This document shows, piece after piece, positions 35,721 through 45,275 of a stretch of 64,000 nucleotides of DNA (position 1 is its first letter; every line of letters starts with the position of its first letter). The notes beneath the pieces are model-generated. The model had not been told where the DNA came from and ran no database searches. It saw only the letters and a program-made list of their open reading frames with translations. The position numbers and the translations under genes were made by a program. Source of the stretch: Collinsella aerofaciens (GTDB taxonomy: Bacteria; Actinomycetota; Coriobacteriia; Coriobacteriales; Coriobacteriaceae); NCBI RefSeq assembly GCF_028209885.1, contig NZ_JAQLEM010000008.1:1-64000 (forward strand), read 5' to 3'.

Positions 35721-38363
35721 ATGTTAGATAGATTTACCGATCGAGCGCGCAAGGTCATGTCGATGGCCAAACAGGAGGCGCTCGATCTGCACTCAAATAA
35801 GGTGGGCACCGAGCACCTGCTGCTCGCACTCGCCAAGGAGGACGAGGGCATCGCTGCCGAGGCGCTGCGCTCGCTTGATATCTCCTACGACGACATCATG
35901 GACACCCTCAAGGAGGTCCAGACCACGGTTCCCGAGCCCAGCGAGGAGACCGAGGCTGCCAAGCTTGCCTTTACGCCGCTCGTCATCAGCGTGATGGAGC
36001 GCTCCTTCCGCGTGGCACGTGAGAACAACCAGACCTACGTGTCGACCGAGCACTTGCTGATTGGCATCGTCGAAGAGGGTAACGGCATGGCCATGGACAT
36101 CCTCATGCGCCTGGGTGTGTCGTCCGCCTCCATCAAAAAGGCTATCGAGAAACTTACCGCCAAGGACCAGGACAAGAAGCGTCCGCTCGCCGGCGCCGGT
36201 GCCGGGCGTCCCGGTGCGGGCCTGCCGTTCTTTAGCGGCTCGGACGCGTCGCAGCAAAAGGGGAGCGGCACCGATACGCTCAAGCAGTTCGCCACCAACC
36301 TCACGCAAAAGGCGCGCGATGGCGAGCTCGACCCTGTAATTGGTCGCGAAAAGGAAGTCCAGCGTATGATGGAAATTCTTTCGCGCCGCACCAAGAACAA
36401 CCCGCTCATTCTGGGCGACCCCGGCGTGGGCAAGACGGCCATCGTCGAGGGCCTGGCTCAGCAGATTGCAGCCGGCAACGTGCCCGAGAACCTCATGAAC
36501 CAGAATATCTGGACGCTCGACCTGCCGGGTCTTGTCGCGGGCGCCAAGTATCGCGGTGAGTTTGAGGAGCGCCTCAAGAACGTGATCCAGGAGGCCACCG
36601 AGGCTGACGACGTCATCCTGTTTATTGACGAGATGCACACCATCATCGGTGCCGGCTCTGCCGAGGGCTCCATCGACGCGAGCTCCATGCTCAAGCCCGT
36701 TCTCGCACGCGGTGCTTTCCAGATCATCGGTGCCACCACGGCCGAGGAGTTCCGCAAGTACCTCACCAAGGACCCGGCCTTCGAGCGTCGCTTCCAGACC
36801 ATCGATGTCGAGGAGCCGAGCGTCGAGGACACGGTCAAGATCCTGACCGCGCTCAAGCCGCGCTACGAGGAGCACCACCATGTGCGCTATACGCAGGGTG
36901 CTATCGAGGCCGCCGCGAACCTTTCCAACCGCTACATCCAGGATCGCTTCCTGCCCGATAAGGCCATCGACCTCATCGACGAGGCCGGCGCCCGCGCTCG
37001 CATCGCCGCGAATCGCGCGCCCGAGCCGGTGCGTGAGGCCGAGCATCGCGTGGAGGAGCTTAAGGCCGCCGCGCAGGAGGCCACCGAGAGCGACGACATG
37101 AACAAGGCCGCCGAGATCACCGAGCAGCAGAAGGCCGCCGAGATTGAGCTCACCGAGGCCAAGGCCGCCTGGACCGCCGAGCTCGACGCCAGCCCGCTCA
37201 CCATCGATGTCTCCCAGATCGCCGACATCGTGTCCGTGACTTCGGGCGTGCCGGTGTCTTCGCTTACCGAGAGCGAGAGCCGTCGCCTGCTGCAGGCCGA
37301 AAGCGTGCTCAAGACGCGCATCATCGGTCAGGATGAGGCTGTCGAGGCAGTTGCCAAGGCCGTGCGCCGCAGCCGCTCGCCGCTCAAGGACCCGCGTCGC
37401 CCCGGCGGCAGCTTTATCTTCCTGGGTCCCACCGGCACAGGCAAGACCGAGCTCGCCAAGACGCTCGCCGAGTACCTCTTTGGCAGCAAGGATGCGCTCA
37501 TCAGCTTCGACATGTCCGAGTTCGGTAGCGAGTTCGAGGTCTCCAAGCTCATCGGTAGCCCTCCGGGTTACGTCGGTCACGACGAGGGCGGCCAGCTCAC
37601 CAAGGCCGTTCGTCGTCACCCGTACTCGGTCGTGCTGTTCGACGAGATCGAGAAGGCGCACCCCGATATCTTCAACATCTTGCTGCAGGTGCTGGAGGAG
37701 GGCCGCCTGACCGATAGCCAGGGCAAGACGGTCGACTTCCGCAACACCGTGATCATCATGACGTCCAACGTGGGCGCTCGCGAGATTGCGCAGGATGCGA
37801 GCGTGGGCTTTGGCACCACCGGCGAGCAGGGCCTCACGTCGAGTGAGATCCGCGGCCGCGCGATGGGCGAGCTCAAGCGCCTGTTCCGCCCCGAGCTGCT
37901 CAACCGTATCGACGACATTGTGGTGTTCCAGAAGCTCTCGGGTGAGAATCTCACCAAGATCGCGCACCTGCTGGTGGACGACCTGCGTCAGCGTTTGATT
38001 GCCAACTGCATGAACATCAAGCTCACCGATGCGGCCTATGACAAGATCGTGGCCGAGGGCACCGACCTCACCAACGGTGCGCGTCCGCTGCGCCGTGCTA
38101 TTCAAAAGCTCATCGAGGACCCGCTGTCCGAGGAGCTTCTGGCCGGCGAGTGGGGCGAGGGCGATACCGTCCTGTGCGACGTGGCCGATGGCAAGTTTGT
38201 CTTTAGCCGCGGCACGGGCGAGATCCCGGCACCGCGTCCGGCGGGCACGCTTGGTGGCGATACCGCCCCGGCGGTACCGCACACCGGCAACGCCGCGCCC
38301 GTGAGCGGCGGCGTGACCTCGGGCCCCGGCGGCATGATGCAAGCCGGTTCCGGCGCGCTGTAG
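35721..38363 (+). CDS. clpC: ATP-dependent Clp protease ATPase subunit ClpC
   Basis: The 880-residue AAA+ unfoldase has a Clp-N repeat domain (about 1-145), D1 with Walker A GDPGVGKT near residue 233, a short middle region (no long ClpB coiled coil) and D2 with GPTGTGKT near 570. The ClpP-docking tripeptide VGF is present in [13 protein letters not shown]. It unfolds substrates for ClpP. The C-terminal 50 residues are Gly/Pro-rich. ATG 35721 follows AAGGAAACGAGC; an earlier in-frame ATG was rejected. Confidence 0.95.
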   Translation: MLDRFTDRARKVMSMAKQEALDLHSNKVGTEHLLLALAKEDEGIAAEALRSLDISYDDIMDTLKEVQTTVPEPSEETEAAKLAFTPLVISVMERSFRVARENNQTYVSTEHLLIGIVEEGNGMAMDILMRLGVSSASIKKAIEKLTAKDQDKKRPLAGAGAGRPGAGLPFFSGSDASQQKGSGTDTLKQFATNLTQKARDGELDPVIGREKEVQRMMEILSRRTKNNPLILGDPGVGKTAIVEGLAQQIAAGNVPENLMNQNIWTLDLPGLVAGAKYRGEFEERLKNVIQEATEADDVILFIDEMHTIIGAGSAEGSIDASSMLKPVLARGAFQIIGATTAEEFRKYLTKDPAFERRFQTIDVEEPSVEDTVKILTALKPRYEEHHHVRYTQGAIEAAANLSNRYIQDRFLPDKAIDLIDEAGARARIAANRAPEPVREAEHRVEELKAAAQEATESDDMNKAAEITEQQKAAEIELTEAKAAWTAELDASPLTIDVSQIADIVSVTSGVPVSSLTESESRRLLQAESVLKTRIIGQDEAVEAVAKAVRRSRSPLKDPRRPGGSFIFLGPTGTGKTELAKTLAEYLFGSKDALISFDMSEFGSEFEVSKLIGSPPGYVGHDEGGQLTKAVRRHPYSVVLFDEIEKAHPDIFNILLQVLEEGRLTDSQGKTVDFRNTVIIMTSNVGAREIAQDASVGFGTTGEQGLTSSEIRGRAMGELKRLFRPELLNRIDDIVVFQKLSGENLTKIAHLLVDDLRQRLIANCMNIKLTDAAYDKIVAEGTDLTNGARPLRRAIQKLIEDPLSEELLAGEWGEGDTVLCDVADGKFVFSRGTGEIPAPRPAGTLGGDTAPAVPHTGNAAPVSGGVTSGPGGMMQAGSGAL

Positions 38364-38388
38364 GGCGTGGCGACAATTTGATACGCGC

Positions 38389-38424
38389 AATCGAGGCGCT
38401 CCGGAAAGGGCGCCTCGATTTGTA
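38389..38424 (+). terminator. Terminator of clpC
   Basis: aatcgaggcgc and gcgcctcgatt pair perfectly around 10 nt, then ttgt. Confidence 0.8.
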
Positions 38425-38504
38425 GAGCTGCGGTAACTGTGACCGTTACGCTATGCGGTCCACCGTTAGCCGATGATGCGAGAGCGCTCGGCGTTTTCGA
38501 CTGG

Positions 38505-38533
38505 TTTATGCAAACGAAGTCTGGGAATATACA
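38505..38533 (+). promoter_or_regulatory. Putative promoter of the PepD-type dipeptidase gene
   Basis: TTTCGA (38505-38510) and TATACA (38528-38533) are 17 bp apart. Confidence 0.45.
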
Positions 38534-38577
38534 AGGCGCATGTCTTACTGTCTAACCAGTTGCGCCAAGGAGGCACC

Positions 38578-40035
38578 ATGGACTACAAGATTACCGGCTA
38601 CGAGCCCGCCCAGCTGTTCCATTTCTTTGAGGAGGTCAGCGCGATCCCCCGTGGGTCTGGCAACGAGAAGGGCATCAGCGATTTCCTGGTTGCGTTTGCC
38701 AAGGAGCGCGGTCTCGATGTGTATCAGGACGAGGTCTACAACGTCATCATTCGCAAGCCCGCATCTGCCGGCGCCGAGAATGCCCCGACCGTAATGCTGC
38801 AGGGTCACATCGACATGGTGTGTGACAAGCTGGGTTCCGTCGAGCACGACTTTACGACCGACGGTATCGACTTGGTCGTCAAGGACGGTGTCCTCACCGC
38901 TAACGGCACCACTCTGGGCGCCGACAATGGTATCGCCGTCGCGCTTATGCTTACCGTGCTCAACGACGATTCGATTGCCCATCCGGCCCTCGAGTGCGTG
39001 TTCACCACCGACGAGGAGACTGGCCTGGTCGGCGCCGAGACGCTCGACAAGTCCCAGATTAGCGCCCGCACCATGATTAACCTTGACTCCGAGGAAGAGG
39101 GCGTTGCCACCGTCAGCTGTGCCGGCGGTGTCGTCGTTACCTACACCTGCCCGATCGCGCGCGAGCACAAGACCGGTAGCACCCTCACGCTCGACATCTC
39201 CGGCCTGCTGGGCGGCCACTCCGGCAGCGATATCAATCTGGAGCGCGGCAACGGCAACCTCATCATGGCCCGCATCATCGACCGCCTGATGGTCGCCGGC
39301 GAGCCCGCCATCGTCAGCTTTAACGGCGGCACCAAGGACAACGCCATCAACCGTGAGTGCAAGGCTGTTCTGGTCTACGCCGACCATGCTGCCGCCGAGG
39401 CGGCGGCCCAGATCGCAAGGGGCATCATCGCCGACGTCACTGCCGAGCTCGAGGTCTTCGACCCCGGCTTTACCTGCACCGTCGAGATTGCCGACGACGC
39501 CGAGGTCGAGGCCATGGACCAGAAGTCCGCGCTTGCCCTCATCCGCGCCCTGCGTCTTGCCCCTAACGGCGTGATTCGCCGCAACGTCGCCACCGACGGC
39601 TCCGTCGAGGTTTCCTCCAACATCGGTGTGGTTGCCACTTCTGACGACGAGGTCAAGATCATGCTGTCCCCGCGCTCCTCGATCACCTCGCTGCAGAACG
39701 AGTTCAAGGACCGTCTGCAGACGCTGGCCGATGTCCTGGGCTTCGACGCCAAGTTTGAGTTTGAGTATCCCGGCTGGAGCTATGCCGAGCATTCGCCGGT
39801 CCGCGAAGTCTTTGTCGAGAGCTATCGAGAGCTCTTTGGCTCCGAGCTGCGCATCGAGTCCATTCACGCCGGCCTTGAGTGCGGCCTGTTTGCCGAGGCC
39901 CTGCACGGCCTGGATGCCATCGCCGTGGGCCCGACGCTCTCCGATGTCCACACCCCGGACGAGAGCATGGAGCTCGCTTCTGCCGAGCGCTTCTACGAGC
40001 TGCTCATCGACGTCCTCAAGCGCCTTGCCGCGTAA
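38578..40035 (+). CDS. pepD: Aminoacyl-histidine dipeptidase (PepD, M20 family)
   Basis: The 485-residue metallopeptidase has the metal-site blocks VMLQGHIDMVCDK, GTTLGADNGIAVAL and VFTTDEETGLVGAE, and the dimerisation/lid part GGHSGSDINLERGN. PepD hydrolyses carnosine-like and other dipeptides using two zinc ions. ATG 38578 has AAGGAGG 6 nt upstream. It is monocistronic, with a putative promoter before it and a terminator at 40091. Confidence 0.94.
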   Translation: MDYKITGYEPAQLFHFFEEVSAIPRGSGNEKGISDFLVAFAKERGLDVYQDEVYNVIIRKPASAGAENAPTVMLQGHIDMVCDKLGSVEHDFTTDGIDLVVKDGVLTANGTTLGADNGIAVALMLTVLNDDSIAHPALECVFTTDEETGLVGAETLDKSQISARTMINLDSEEEGVATVSCAGGVVVTYTCPIAREHKTGSTLTLDISGLLGGHSGSDINLERGNGNLIMARIIDRLMVAGEPAIVSFNGGTKDNAINRECKAVLVYADHAAAEAAAQIARGIIADVTAELEVFDPGFTCTVEIADDAEVEAMDQKSALALIRALRLAPNGVIRRNVATDGSVEVSSNIGVVATSDDEVKIMLSPRSSITSLQNEFKDRLQTLADVLGFDAKFEFEYPGWSYAEHSPVREVFVESYRELFGSELRIESIHAGLECGLFAEALHGLDAIAVGPTLSDVHTPDESMELASAERFYELLIDVLKRLAA

Positions 40036-40090
40036 AGGTTGCGCTAGCAGCAGTCCGAGTCACGTGCTAGCGGATTGCAAATGACATTAC

Positions 40091-40138
40091 GAGAGGGGGC
40101 ATTCGAGCGTTTGCGACGGGTGCCCCCCTCTTTTGTTT
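40091..40138. terminator. Terminator between convergent pepD and hipA
   Basis: gagagggggca and tgcccccctct pair, followed by TTTGTTT on the plus strand. It also lies downstream of hipA on the minus strand. Confidence 0.75.
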
Positions 40139-40161
40139 GATAATTGCGAAATTACGGTCAC

Positions 40162-41466
40162 CTAGTCCATTTCTGCCCTGATGAGGTCGAGGGTGCGCTG
40201 GCAGTTTTCGCGGACGGGGCCGAGCATATGCTCGCGCAGGTCCGCCATGCCGGGCAGGTCGGCGTATTCGTCCATGACCTCTTCCATGCAAATGGGTACC
40301 TCGTAGGCGAGGTCCATCATGGTCGCAAAGCAAAACTTCTCGGATAGCCCGGCATCGGTGAGCGTCGCCTCCAGCGCGGGGTCTCCCATACCGTGGTATC
40401 GGCGGATAGCGCCTGGACCGATGCGCCCCACACGATTTTCGCCGCCAACGCTCATGGCAAGGCGCGCTTTTCGCCGCATACGTTCGTATGCCAGCCCCGA
40501 TGCAACGTCATACATACGGGCCATCATAGCTGTGCCGCCGTTTCCAAGGAGCAGGGAATAGTTTTTCGCGTGCGCATCCGGTGCGCCGATAATGGCGTTG
40601 AAGAACAGTATCTGCGTAAACAGATACAGGTTAAGTTGATGGTGGCTCGTATTTACGAGGAGCTCTTGAATGTCGCGTGTGGTCGGGCCGCCGTCTGCCG
40701 TGTACTTTTGGGCGGGCATCACCCCAAGTGCCTGACAGAGGTCTTCTTGATGTAGGCGCCTGATCGTTCCGTCTTTGACTTTCACGCGGTCATAGCGCTC
40801 AACAATGAGGGCAGGTTCGTCCTCAAACATACGATATTCGACGTTTGCCGTTGCGATACCGGCGCGCTGGGCGCTTTTCATGCAGACAAACTCATTGAGA
40901 GCCTCGAGTTTAAATCCGATAACGCCATTTTTGAAAATATGCGTTGTGGGCGAGGAGCCCATGCATTCGCACCAGCGGCCGTTTATGAACGCGAGCGCGA
41001 ACTTGCCCTGGTTGCCTCCAAGTGACCAACTTTCATCTAGACCCATCCACGATGCATCGCGGTCATCTCTGATCGACTTGAGACGGAGAGCAATTTCGTG
41101 GTCGTCTATAGGGCGGTAGTCGCCAGTGCGATGCAGGACGGCGTCGGCATCTTCTTCGGCACAAAACTGCACTCCGCCCGGACAGTCGAGTCCGATATGG
41201 CTGAGCAACGCAATGGGATTGTTGGGCCTAACGTTGAATTCGGCGGCAATCGCTTTTCGTTGGTCCTCGCTGTCGGGTAGAAGGCCAAACAAGTACGGAT
41301 TCATGACCTGTTGGCCGTATGTGCGATTTGATACGGGTATGTTGGTCGATAGGGTTGGCCCGTCATAGTCATGATCGTAGGTAAAGCTGATAAGACCGTT
41401 CTCATCTTGCGTGAGCGTTCCCGCAGGTACGCCGCAAATAATGGTCCGAAGTGATGTTCTGGCCAT
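40162..41466 (-). CDS. hipA: HipA-family serine/threonine kinase toxin
   Basis: The 434-residue protein has the HipA plan: an N-terminal subdomain (about 1-105), the phosphate loop SWSLGGNQGKF at 146-156, the catalytic APDAHAKN at 295-302 and the metal Asp in MYDVASGL at 320. In E. coli, HipA phosphorylates glutamyl-tRNA synthetase and causes growth arrest; the target here is unknown. It starts 3 nt after the HipB gene. All expected catalytic residues are present, so it is probably active. Confidence 0.92.
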   Translation of the reverse strand: MARTSLRTIICGVPAGTLTQDENGLISFTYDHDYDGPTLSTNIPVSNRTYGQQVMNPYLFGLLPDSEDQRKAIAAEFNVRPNNPIALLSHIGLDCPGGVQFCAEEDADAVLHRTGDYRPIDDHEIALRLKSIRDDRDASWMGLDESWSLGGNQGKFALAFINGRWCECMGSSPTTHIFKNGVIGFKLEALNEFVCMKSAQRAGIATANVEYRMFEDEPALIVERYDRVKVKDGTIRRLHQEDLCQALGVMPAQKYTADGGPTTRDIQELLVNTSHHQLNLYLFTQILFFNAIIGAPDAHAKNYSLLLGNGGTAMMARMYDVASGLAYERMRRKARLAMSVGGENRVGRIGPGAIRRYHGMGDPALEATLTDAGLSEKFCFATMMDLAYEVPICMEEVMDEYADLPGMADLREHMLGPVRENCQRTLDLIRAEMD

Positions 41467-41469
41467 TGG

Positions 41470-41940
41470 CTATTTCCCTTCGGGCTTGGTTTGGTTAGAT
41501 GCGTTTGCGGCAATCGAGACTCCGAGATTGGACATGGCGAAATCGGCGAAGGCCCTGTCGTAGAGCTCGGACGTAAAGGGGACATCTGCGAGAGCCGGAA
41601 CGGCTGCGCTGCGACGGTTGCGATGGTGAAAACGTTGAGCGTGATGGCGCCTGGGGGTACTATGAGGTTGCAAATCAGCATGCGGGGCGTCGACTGGTTG
41701 CTCGTTTTTCGATTCGTCGATATCCCCTTGAGAGGCGAGCGCCAGTCCAAGAGCACCGAAAACTGCCAGCAGCTTGTCGAGCCGAATGCCCGTGGCATCT
41801 CCCAGCTCGAGCGATGCGAGCAGGCGCTCCGAAACACCGGCTTTTTTAGCGAGGACGGCACGGGTGATCCCTTGCGCCTCGCGTGCCTGACGCACGTAGA
41901 TGCCAGCTTGGCGCGGTGTGGTGATGGGAAGGATATCCAC
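41470..41940 (-). CDS. hipB: HipB-family antitoxin and repressor
   Basis: The 156-residue protein has a Cro/C1-type helix-turn-helix (about residues 12-65: AREAQGITRAVLAKKAGVSERLLASLELG). A low-complexity His/Arg linker follows, then a C-terminal tail ending near the HipA gene. The start is GTG 41940 with GGAG 6 nt upstream. HipB normally neutralises HipA and binds operators upstream of the operon; three 15-bp half-sites stand at 41956-42023. Confidence 0.85.
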   Translation of the reverse strand: MDILPITTPRQAGIYVRQAREAQGITRAVLAKKAGVSERLLASLELGDATGIRLDKLLAVFGALGLALASQGDIDESKNEQPVDAPHADLQPHSTPRRHHAQRFHHRNRRSAAVPALADVPFTSELYDRAFADFAMSNLGVSIAANASNQTKPEGK

Positions 41941-41955
41941 GGCGATCTCCTAACG

Positions 41956-42023
41956 TGCAGACTTTTGCATATCAGTATGACATGCAAAAGTCTGCATGAA
42001 AAGGCCTCATGCAAAACTCTGCA
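41956..42023 (-). promoter_or_regulatory. hipBA operator: three 15-bp half-sites
   Basis: TGCAGACTTTTGCAT (41956-41970) is the exact inverse of ATGCAAAAGTCTGCA (41982-41996), with an 11-bp gap. A third half-site, ATGCAAAACTCTGCA, lies at 42009-42023 with one mismatch. The spacing suits HipB dimers bound side by side over the promoter. Confidence 0.85.
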
Positions 42024-42030
42024 TGAGGCC
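41999..42030 (-). terminator. mntP terminator overlapping a HipB half-site
   Basis: GGCCTCATGCA (42003-42013) and TGCATGAGGCC (42020-42030) form a perfect 11-bp stem, with TTTT on the minus strand after it. The stem contains the third HipB-like half-site. Confidence 0.8.
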
Positions 42031-42060
42031 TCATACGGACGTTTAGTTTTGAAGGGTGTT

Positions 42061-42645
42061 TTACAGCACCAAAATCCCCAGGTGCTCCAGCAAAATCTTG
42101 AGGCCGATGAGGATGAGCACGACGCCGCCCACGATGGTGGCGGGTTTTTCGTAGCGCTCGCCAAAGGTGTGGCCGATCGCTACGCCGGCGACGGAGAAGA
42201 TAAACGTTGTGACTCCGATAAGCGATACAGCGGGAACGATGTCAACCGAGAGCGCAGCAAATGAGATGCCCACGGCCAGGGCGTCGATTGAGGTGGCGAT
42301 AGCCAGAATCAGGTACTCACCCAGGTCAATCTTTTCGGCATCCTTGCCGTCGCTCTCGTCCTCATCCTCGTCTTCGGTAAAGGCCTCCCACAGCATTTTG
42401 CCGCCGATAAAGGCCAAAAGGATAAAGGCGATCCAATGGTCGATGGGTCCGATGATGCTCATGAATTGACTGCCGAGCGCCCATCCGATTACGGGCATGC
42501 CGGCCTGGAAGCCGCCAAAGAACAGGCCGAGCACTACGGCGACCTTAAGGTTGATCTTCTTCATGCCAAGGCCCTTGCAGATGGATACGGCAAAGGCGTC
42601 CATCGAAAGGCCGATAGCGAGCAATACGAGCTCTGCGAGTCCCAT
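42061..42645 (-). CDS. mntP: Manganese efflux pump MntP
   Basis: The 194-residue protein has six membrane helices in two homologous halves. Each half carries the key Asp: GLSMDAFAVSICKGL near residue 15 and ATSIDALAVGISFAAL near 115. MntP exports Mn2+ and protects against manganese excess. The start at 42645 follows GGGAGCC; the longer frame upstream runs through the riboswitch and is not coding. The manganese riboswitch in the leader confirms the role. Confidence 0.96.
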   Translation of the reverse strand: MGLAELVLLAIGLSMDAFAVSICKGLGMKKINLKVAVVLGLFFGGFQAGMPVIGWALGSQFMSIIGPIDHWIAFILLAFIGGKMLWEAFTEDEDEDESDGKDAEKIDLGEYLILAIATSIDALAVGISFAALSVDIVPAVSLIGVTTFIFSVAGVAIGHTFGERYEKPATIVGGVVLILIGLKILLEHLGILVL

Positions 42646-42698
42646 AGTCTGGCTCCCTCTCTGCGGGCGGGCCCGCGTGTACCTCTTGGGGGAGCAAC

Positions 42699-42742
42699 AA
42701 AAAAGACCCGTGGCGTACGCGTTGCGCGCACAGCCACGAGTC
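42699..42742 (-). terminator. Terminator hairpin of the mntP riboswitch
   Basis: On the minus strand GACTCGTGGC pairs with GCCACGGGTC and is followed by TTTTTT. The first arm overlaps the aptamer's conserved 3' segment (AACGAGACT), so ligand binding and termination exclude each other. Confidence 0.88.
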
Positions 42743-42836
42743 TCGTTCATTAAGGCAAGCCAGGCCGCATCGGCCAGTATGTTGACTTGCCGCGCCACCG
42801 GAGGCGAAACCGGCCACGCGACTACTCCCTCATTTA
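42739..42836 (-). ncRNA. yybP-ykoY (Mn2+) riboswitch
   Basis: The minus strand shows the conserved blocks ATGAGGGAGTAG, AAGTCAACATACTGGCC, GGCCTGGCTTGCC and GAACGAGACT in order. The yybP-ykoY class senses Mn2+ and turns on mntP-type exporters by blocking a terminator. The arrangement here (aptamer, overlapping terminator, mntP) is that of an on-switch. Confidence 0.92.
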
Positions 42837-42992
42837 TGCGAATCCCGATGCTACCACATAAGCAGCTCATTTGGATTGGGGCTCTCAGCTGTGTTCGCTC
42901 ATTCTGTAAGCATCGGATTTTGCGGGCGTCACAGGGGCAAACCGTGAGAAACTTATTGACGTTTATGGAGCGTATACGATGGGAGCGATGCC

Positions 42993-44060
42993 TTGGATAA
43001 GAACGAGCTGCAAAAGCGTATGGAACAGGCCATTCGCCTGACGGCACCTGGCCAGCCGATCCGCACCGCCCTCGACATGATCATTGCCGGTCACCTGGGT
43101 GCCCTTATCTGCGTCGGCGACACCGAAAACGTGCTTGCTGCCGGTAACGACGGCTTCCCGCTCAACATTTCGTTTACCTCGAACCGCCTGTTCGAGCTTT
43201 CCAAGATGGACGGCGCCATCGTTATCGATGGCGACCTCACCCAGATCCTGCGCGCCAACTTCCACCTCAATCCCGATCCCTCGCTTGCCACGAGTGAGAC
43301 GGGCATGCGTCACCGTACTGCCGCTCGCATGTCGGTGCTCACCGATGCCATCGTGATCTCGGTCTCGGCCCGTCGCGCCGTCGTTAACGTGTACGTTCAC
43401 GGCAAGAGCTACGAGATCCAGCCCGTCACCACCATCATGAGCTCGGTCAACCAGCTCGTCGCCACGCTCCAGACCACCCGTCAGTCGCTCGACCGCTCCT
43501 TGCTGCGCCTGACGGCCCTTGAGCTCGACGACTACGTTACGCTCGCCGACATCACCGGCATCTTCTCGAGTTTCGAGATCATGCAACAGGCAAAGACCGA
43601 GCTTAAGGATTGCATCGTCAAGCTGGGTAACCAGGGCAAGCTCGTGCAGATGCAGCTCGAGCAGCTCGCGGGCTCCAGCATGGATACCGAATACGACTTG
43701 ATGATCCGCGACTACGCAAGCGATTCCTCTGAGGCCAACGCCGAGAAGATCCGCGCTGAGCTTGCCCGTATGACGCCTAAGGACCTATCCGACCCGCAGC
43801 ACGTGGCGGCAGTTCTGGGCTATGACGACCTGGACGAGGACTCCGTCATGACGCCGCTGGGCCTGCGCACGCTTTCGCGCGTGTCCGTCGTGCGTGACGG
43901 CGTGGCCGAGAAGATCGTCGACGAGTACGGCTCGCTGCAGGAGCTCATGGACGACATCAGCGAGGATCCGGAGCGCCTGGGCGACTTTGGCGTTAACAAC
44001 CCTGCCATTCTTGCGGACTCCCTGTACCGCATGAAGGGCACCAAACAGGGGAACGCATAA
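42993..44060 (+). CDS. disA: Diadenylate cyclase DisA
   Basis: The 355-residue protein has the DAC domain (about 1-140) with DGAIVID near residue 73 and RHRTAARMSVLTDAIVI near 105. A helical spine follows, then the C-terminal HhH DNA-binding part (LRTLSRVSVVRDGVAEKIVDEY). It makes c-di-AMP from two ATP while scanning DNA. The start is TTG 42993 with GGGAG 7 nt upstream; no better start was seen. It is divergent from mntP. ispD overlaps its stop by 1 nt (TAATG). Confidence 0.94.
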   Translation: MDKNELQKRMEQAIRLTAPGQPIRTALDMIIAGHLGALICVGDTENVLAAGNDGFPLNISFTSNRLFELSKMDGAIVIDGDLTQILRANFHLNPDPSLATSETGMRHRTAARMSVLTDAIVISVSARRAVVNVYVHGKSYEIQPVTTIMSSVNQLVATLQTTRQSLDRSLLRLTALELDDYVTLADITGIFSSFEIMQQAKTELKDCIVKLGNQGKLVQMQLEQLAGSSMDTEYDLMIRDYASDSSEANAEKIRAELARMTPKDLSDPQHVAAVLGYDDLDEDSVMTPLGLRTLSRVSVVRDGVAEKIVDEYGSLQELMDDISEDPERLGDFGVNNPAILADSLYRMKGTKQGNA

Positions 44061-44788
44061 TGGCGCCCGTATGCGCCGTGGTCGTTGCCGGTGGCAGCGG
44101 CCAGCGCTTTGGAAATCCCGGCGGCAAGCAGCTCGTTAACGTGGCGGGCCGTCCGCTCATGAGCTGGTCCATCCGTGCGTTCGATCGTAGCGACAAGGTC
44201 GGCCACATCGTCGTGGTTTGCCCTGCCGAGCGCCGTGCCGAGATGCGCCGCCTTGCCATCGACCCGTTTGACTATGACACGCCCATCAGCTTTGCCGATG
44301 CCGGCGATACCCGCCAGGATTCCACCCGTGCCGGCGTGCATGCGGTTCCGGCGGGCTTTGAATACGTTGCCATTCACGATGGTGCTCGTCCGCTCATTAC
44401 GACCGAGGCCATCGACCACGCGATCGACGTGCTTGTGGGCGACCGCGCCCTCGACGGTGTCGTGTGCGGTCAGCCCGCGATCGACACGCTCAAGATCGTC
44501 GATGGCGACAACATCGTCGAGACGCCGCCGCGCGAGCTGTACTGGGCCGCGCAGACGCCGCAGATCTTTAGCGTCGATGCTATGAAGCGCGCCCATGCCG
44601 CGGCGATTGCCGAGGGCTTTATCGGTACTGACGATTCATCGCTGGTCGAGCGCATGGGCGGGCGCGTCCGCTGTGTCCAGAGCCCGCGCGATAACCTTAA
44701 GGTGACGGTGCCCGAGGACCTGCGTCCCGTAACCGCGATTCTGCTTGGCCGCATGGCCGAGGGAGAGGACCTTCCCCATGTTCAGTAA
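44060..44788 (+). CDS. ispD: 2-C-methyl-D-erythritol 4-phosphate cytidylyltransferase
   Basis: The 242-residue protein has the nucleotide loop VVVAGGSGQRFG, IHDGARPL near residue 108 and QTPQIFSVDAMKRAH near 165. It makes CDP-ME in the MEP pathway. It is coupled to disA by one shared base and overlaps ispF by 11 nt, giving a tight disA-ispD-ispF-cysS run. Confidence 0.95.
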   Translation: MAPVCAVVVAGGSGQRFGNPGGKQLVNVAGRPLMSWSIRAFDRSDKVGHIVVVCPAERRAEMRRLAIDPFDYDTPISFADAGDTRQDSTRAGVHAVPAGFEYVAIHDGARPLITTEAIDHAIDVLVGDRALDGVVCGQPAIDTLKIVDGDNIVETPPRELYWAAQTPQIFSVDAMKRAHAAAIAEGFIGTDDSSLVERMGGRVRCVQSPRDNLKVTVPEDLRPVTAILLGRMAEGEDLPHVQ

Positions 44789-45272
44789 CCTGCGCATTGG
44801 CCATGGCTACGACGTCCACCGTCTGGTGGAGGGGCGTCGATGTATCATCGGCGGTGTCGACATTCCCTACGAACGCGGCCTGCTGGGCCACTCGGATGCC
44901 GATGTGCTCGCGCACGCCTTGGCCGACGCTATTCTGGGCGCCTGCCGCGGGGGAGACATCGGCAAGCTATTCCCCGATACCGACCCCGCCTATGAGGGTG
45001 CCGATTCGATGGTGCTGCTCGCTCGCGTGATGGACTATGCGCGCGAGCTGGGCTTCGAGTTTGTCGATGCCGATTGCACCATTGCCTGCCAGCAACCCAA
45101 GATCACCCCGCACCGCGATGCCATGCGCGCCAACCTTGCCCATGCCCTGGGCGTTGACGTCGAAAACGTGGGCGTCGCCGCCACTACGACCGAAAAGCTC
45201 GGTTGGGAAGGCCAGGGCGAGGGAATCGGCGCCTGGGCCGTCTGCCTGCTACAGAAAACCGTTAAGGAGTAA
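44778..45272 (+). CDS. ispF: 2-C-methyl-D-erythritol 2,4-cyclodiphosphate synthase
   Basis: The 164-residue protein has the zinc ligands in GHGYDVHRL (residues 8-16) and GHSDADVLAHALADAILGA, and the C-terminal TTEKLGWEGQGEGIGAWAVCLL. It makes MEcPP from CDP-ME 2-phosphate. The start is ATG 44778 after GAGAGGACC, within the end of ispD. A TTG at 44745 would give an unconserved extension. Confidence 0.96.
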   Translation: MFSNLRIGHGYDVHRLVEGRRCIIGGVDIPYERGLLGHSDADVLAHALADAILGACRGGDIGKLFPDTDPAYEGADSMVLLARVMDYARELGFEFVDADCTIACQQPKITPHRDAMRANLAHALGVDVENVGVAATTTEKLGWEGQGEGIGAWAVCLLQKTVKE

Positions 45273-45275
45273 CGA

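Noticed and set aside
35793-38390. 865-residue minus-strand frame opposite clpC
   Set aside because: Antisense shadow of a well-conserved gene.
42646-43047. N-terminal extension of mntP to 328 residues
   Set aside because: The extension runs through the riboswitch and its terminator and lacks a ribosome site.
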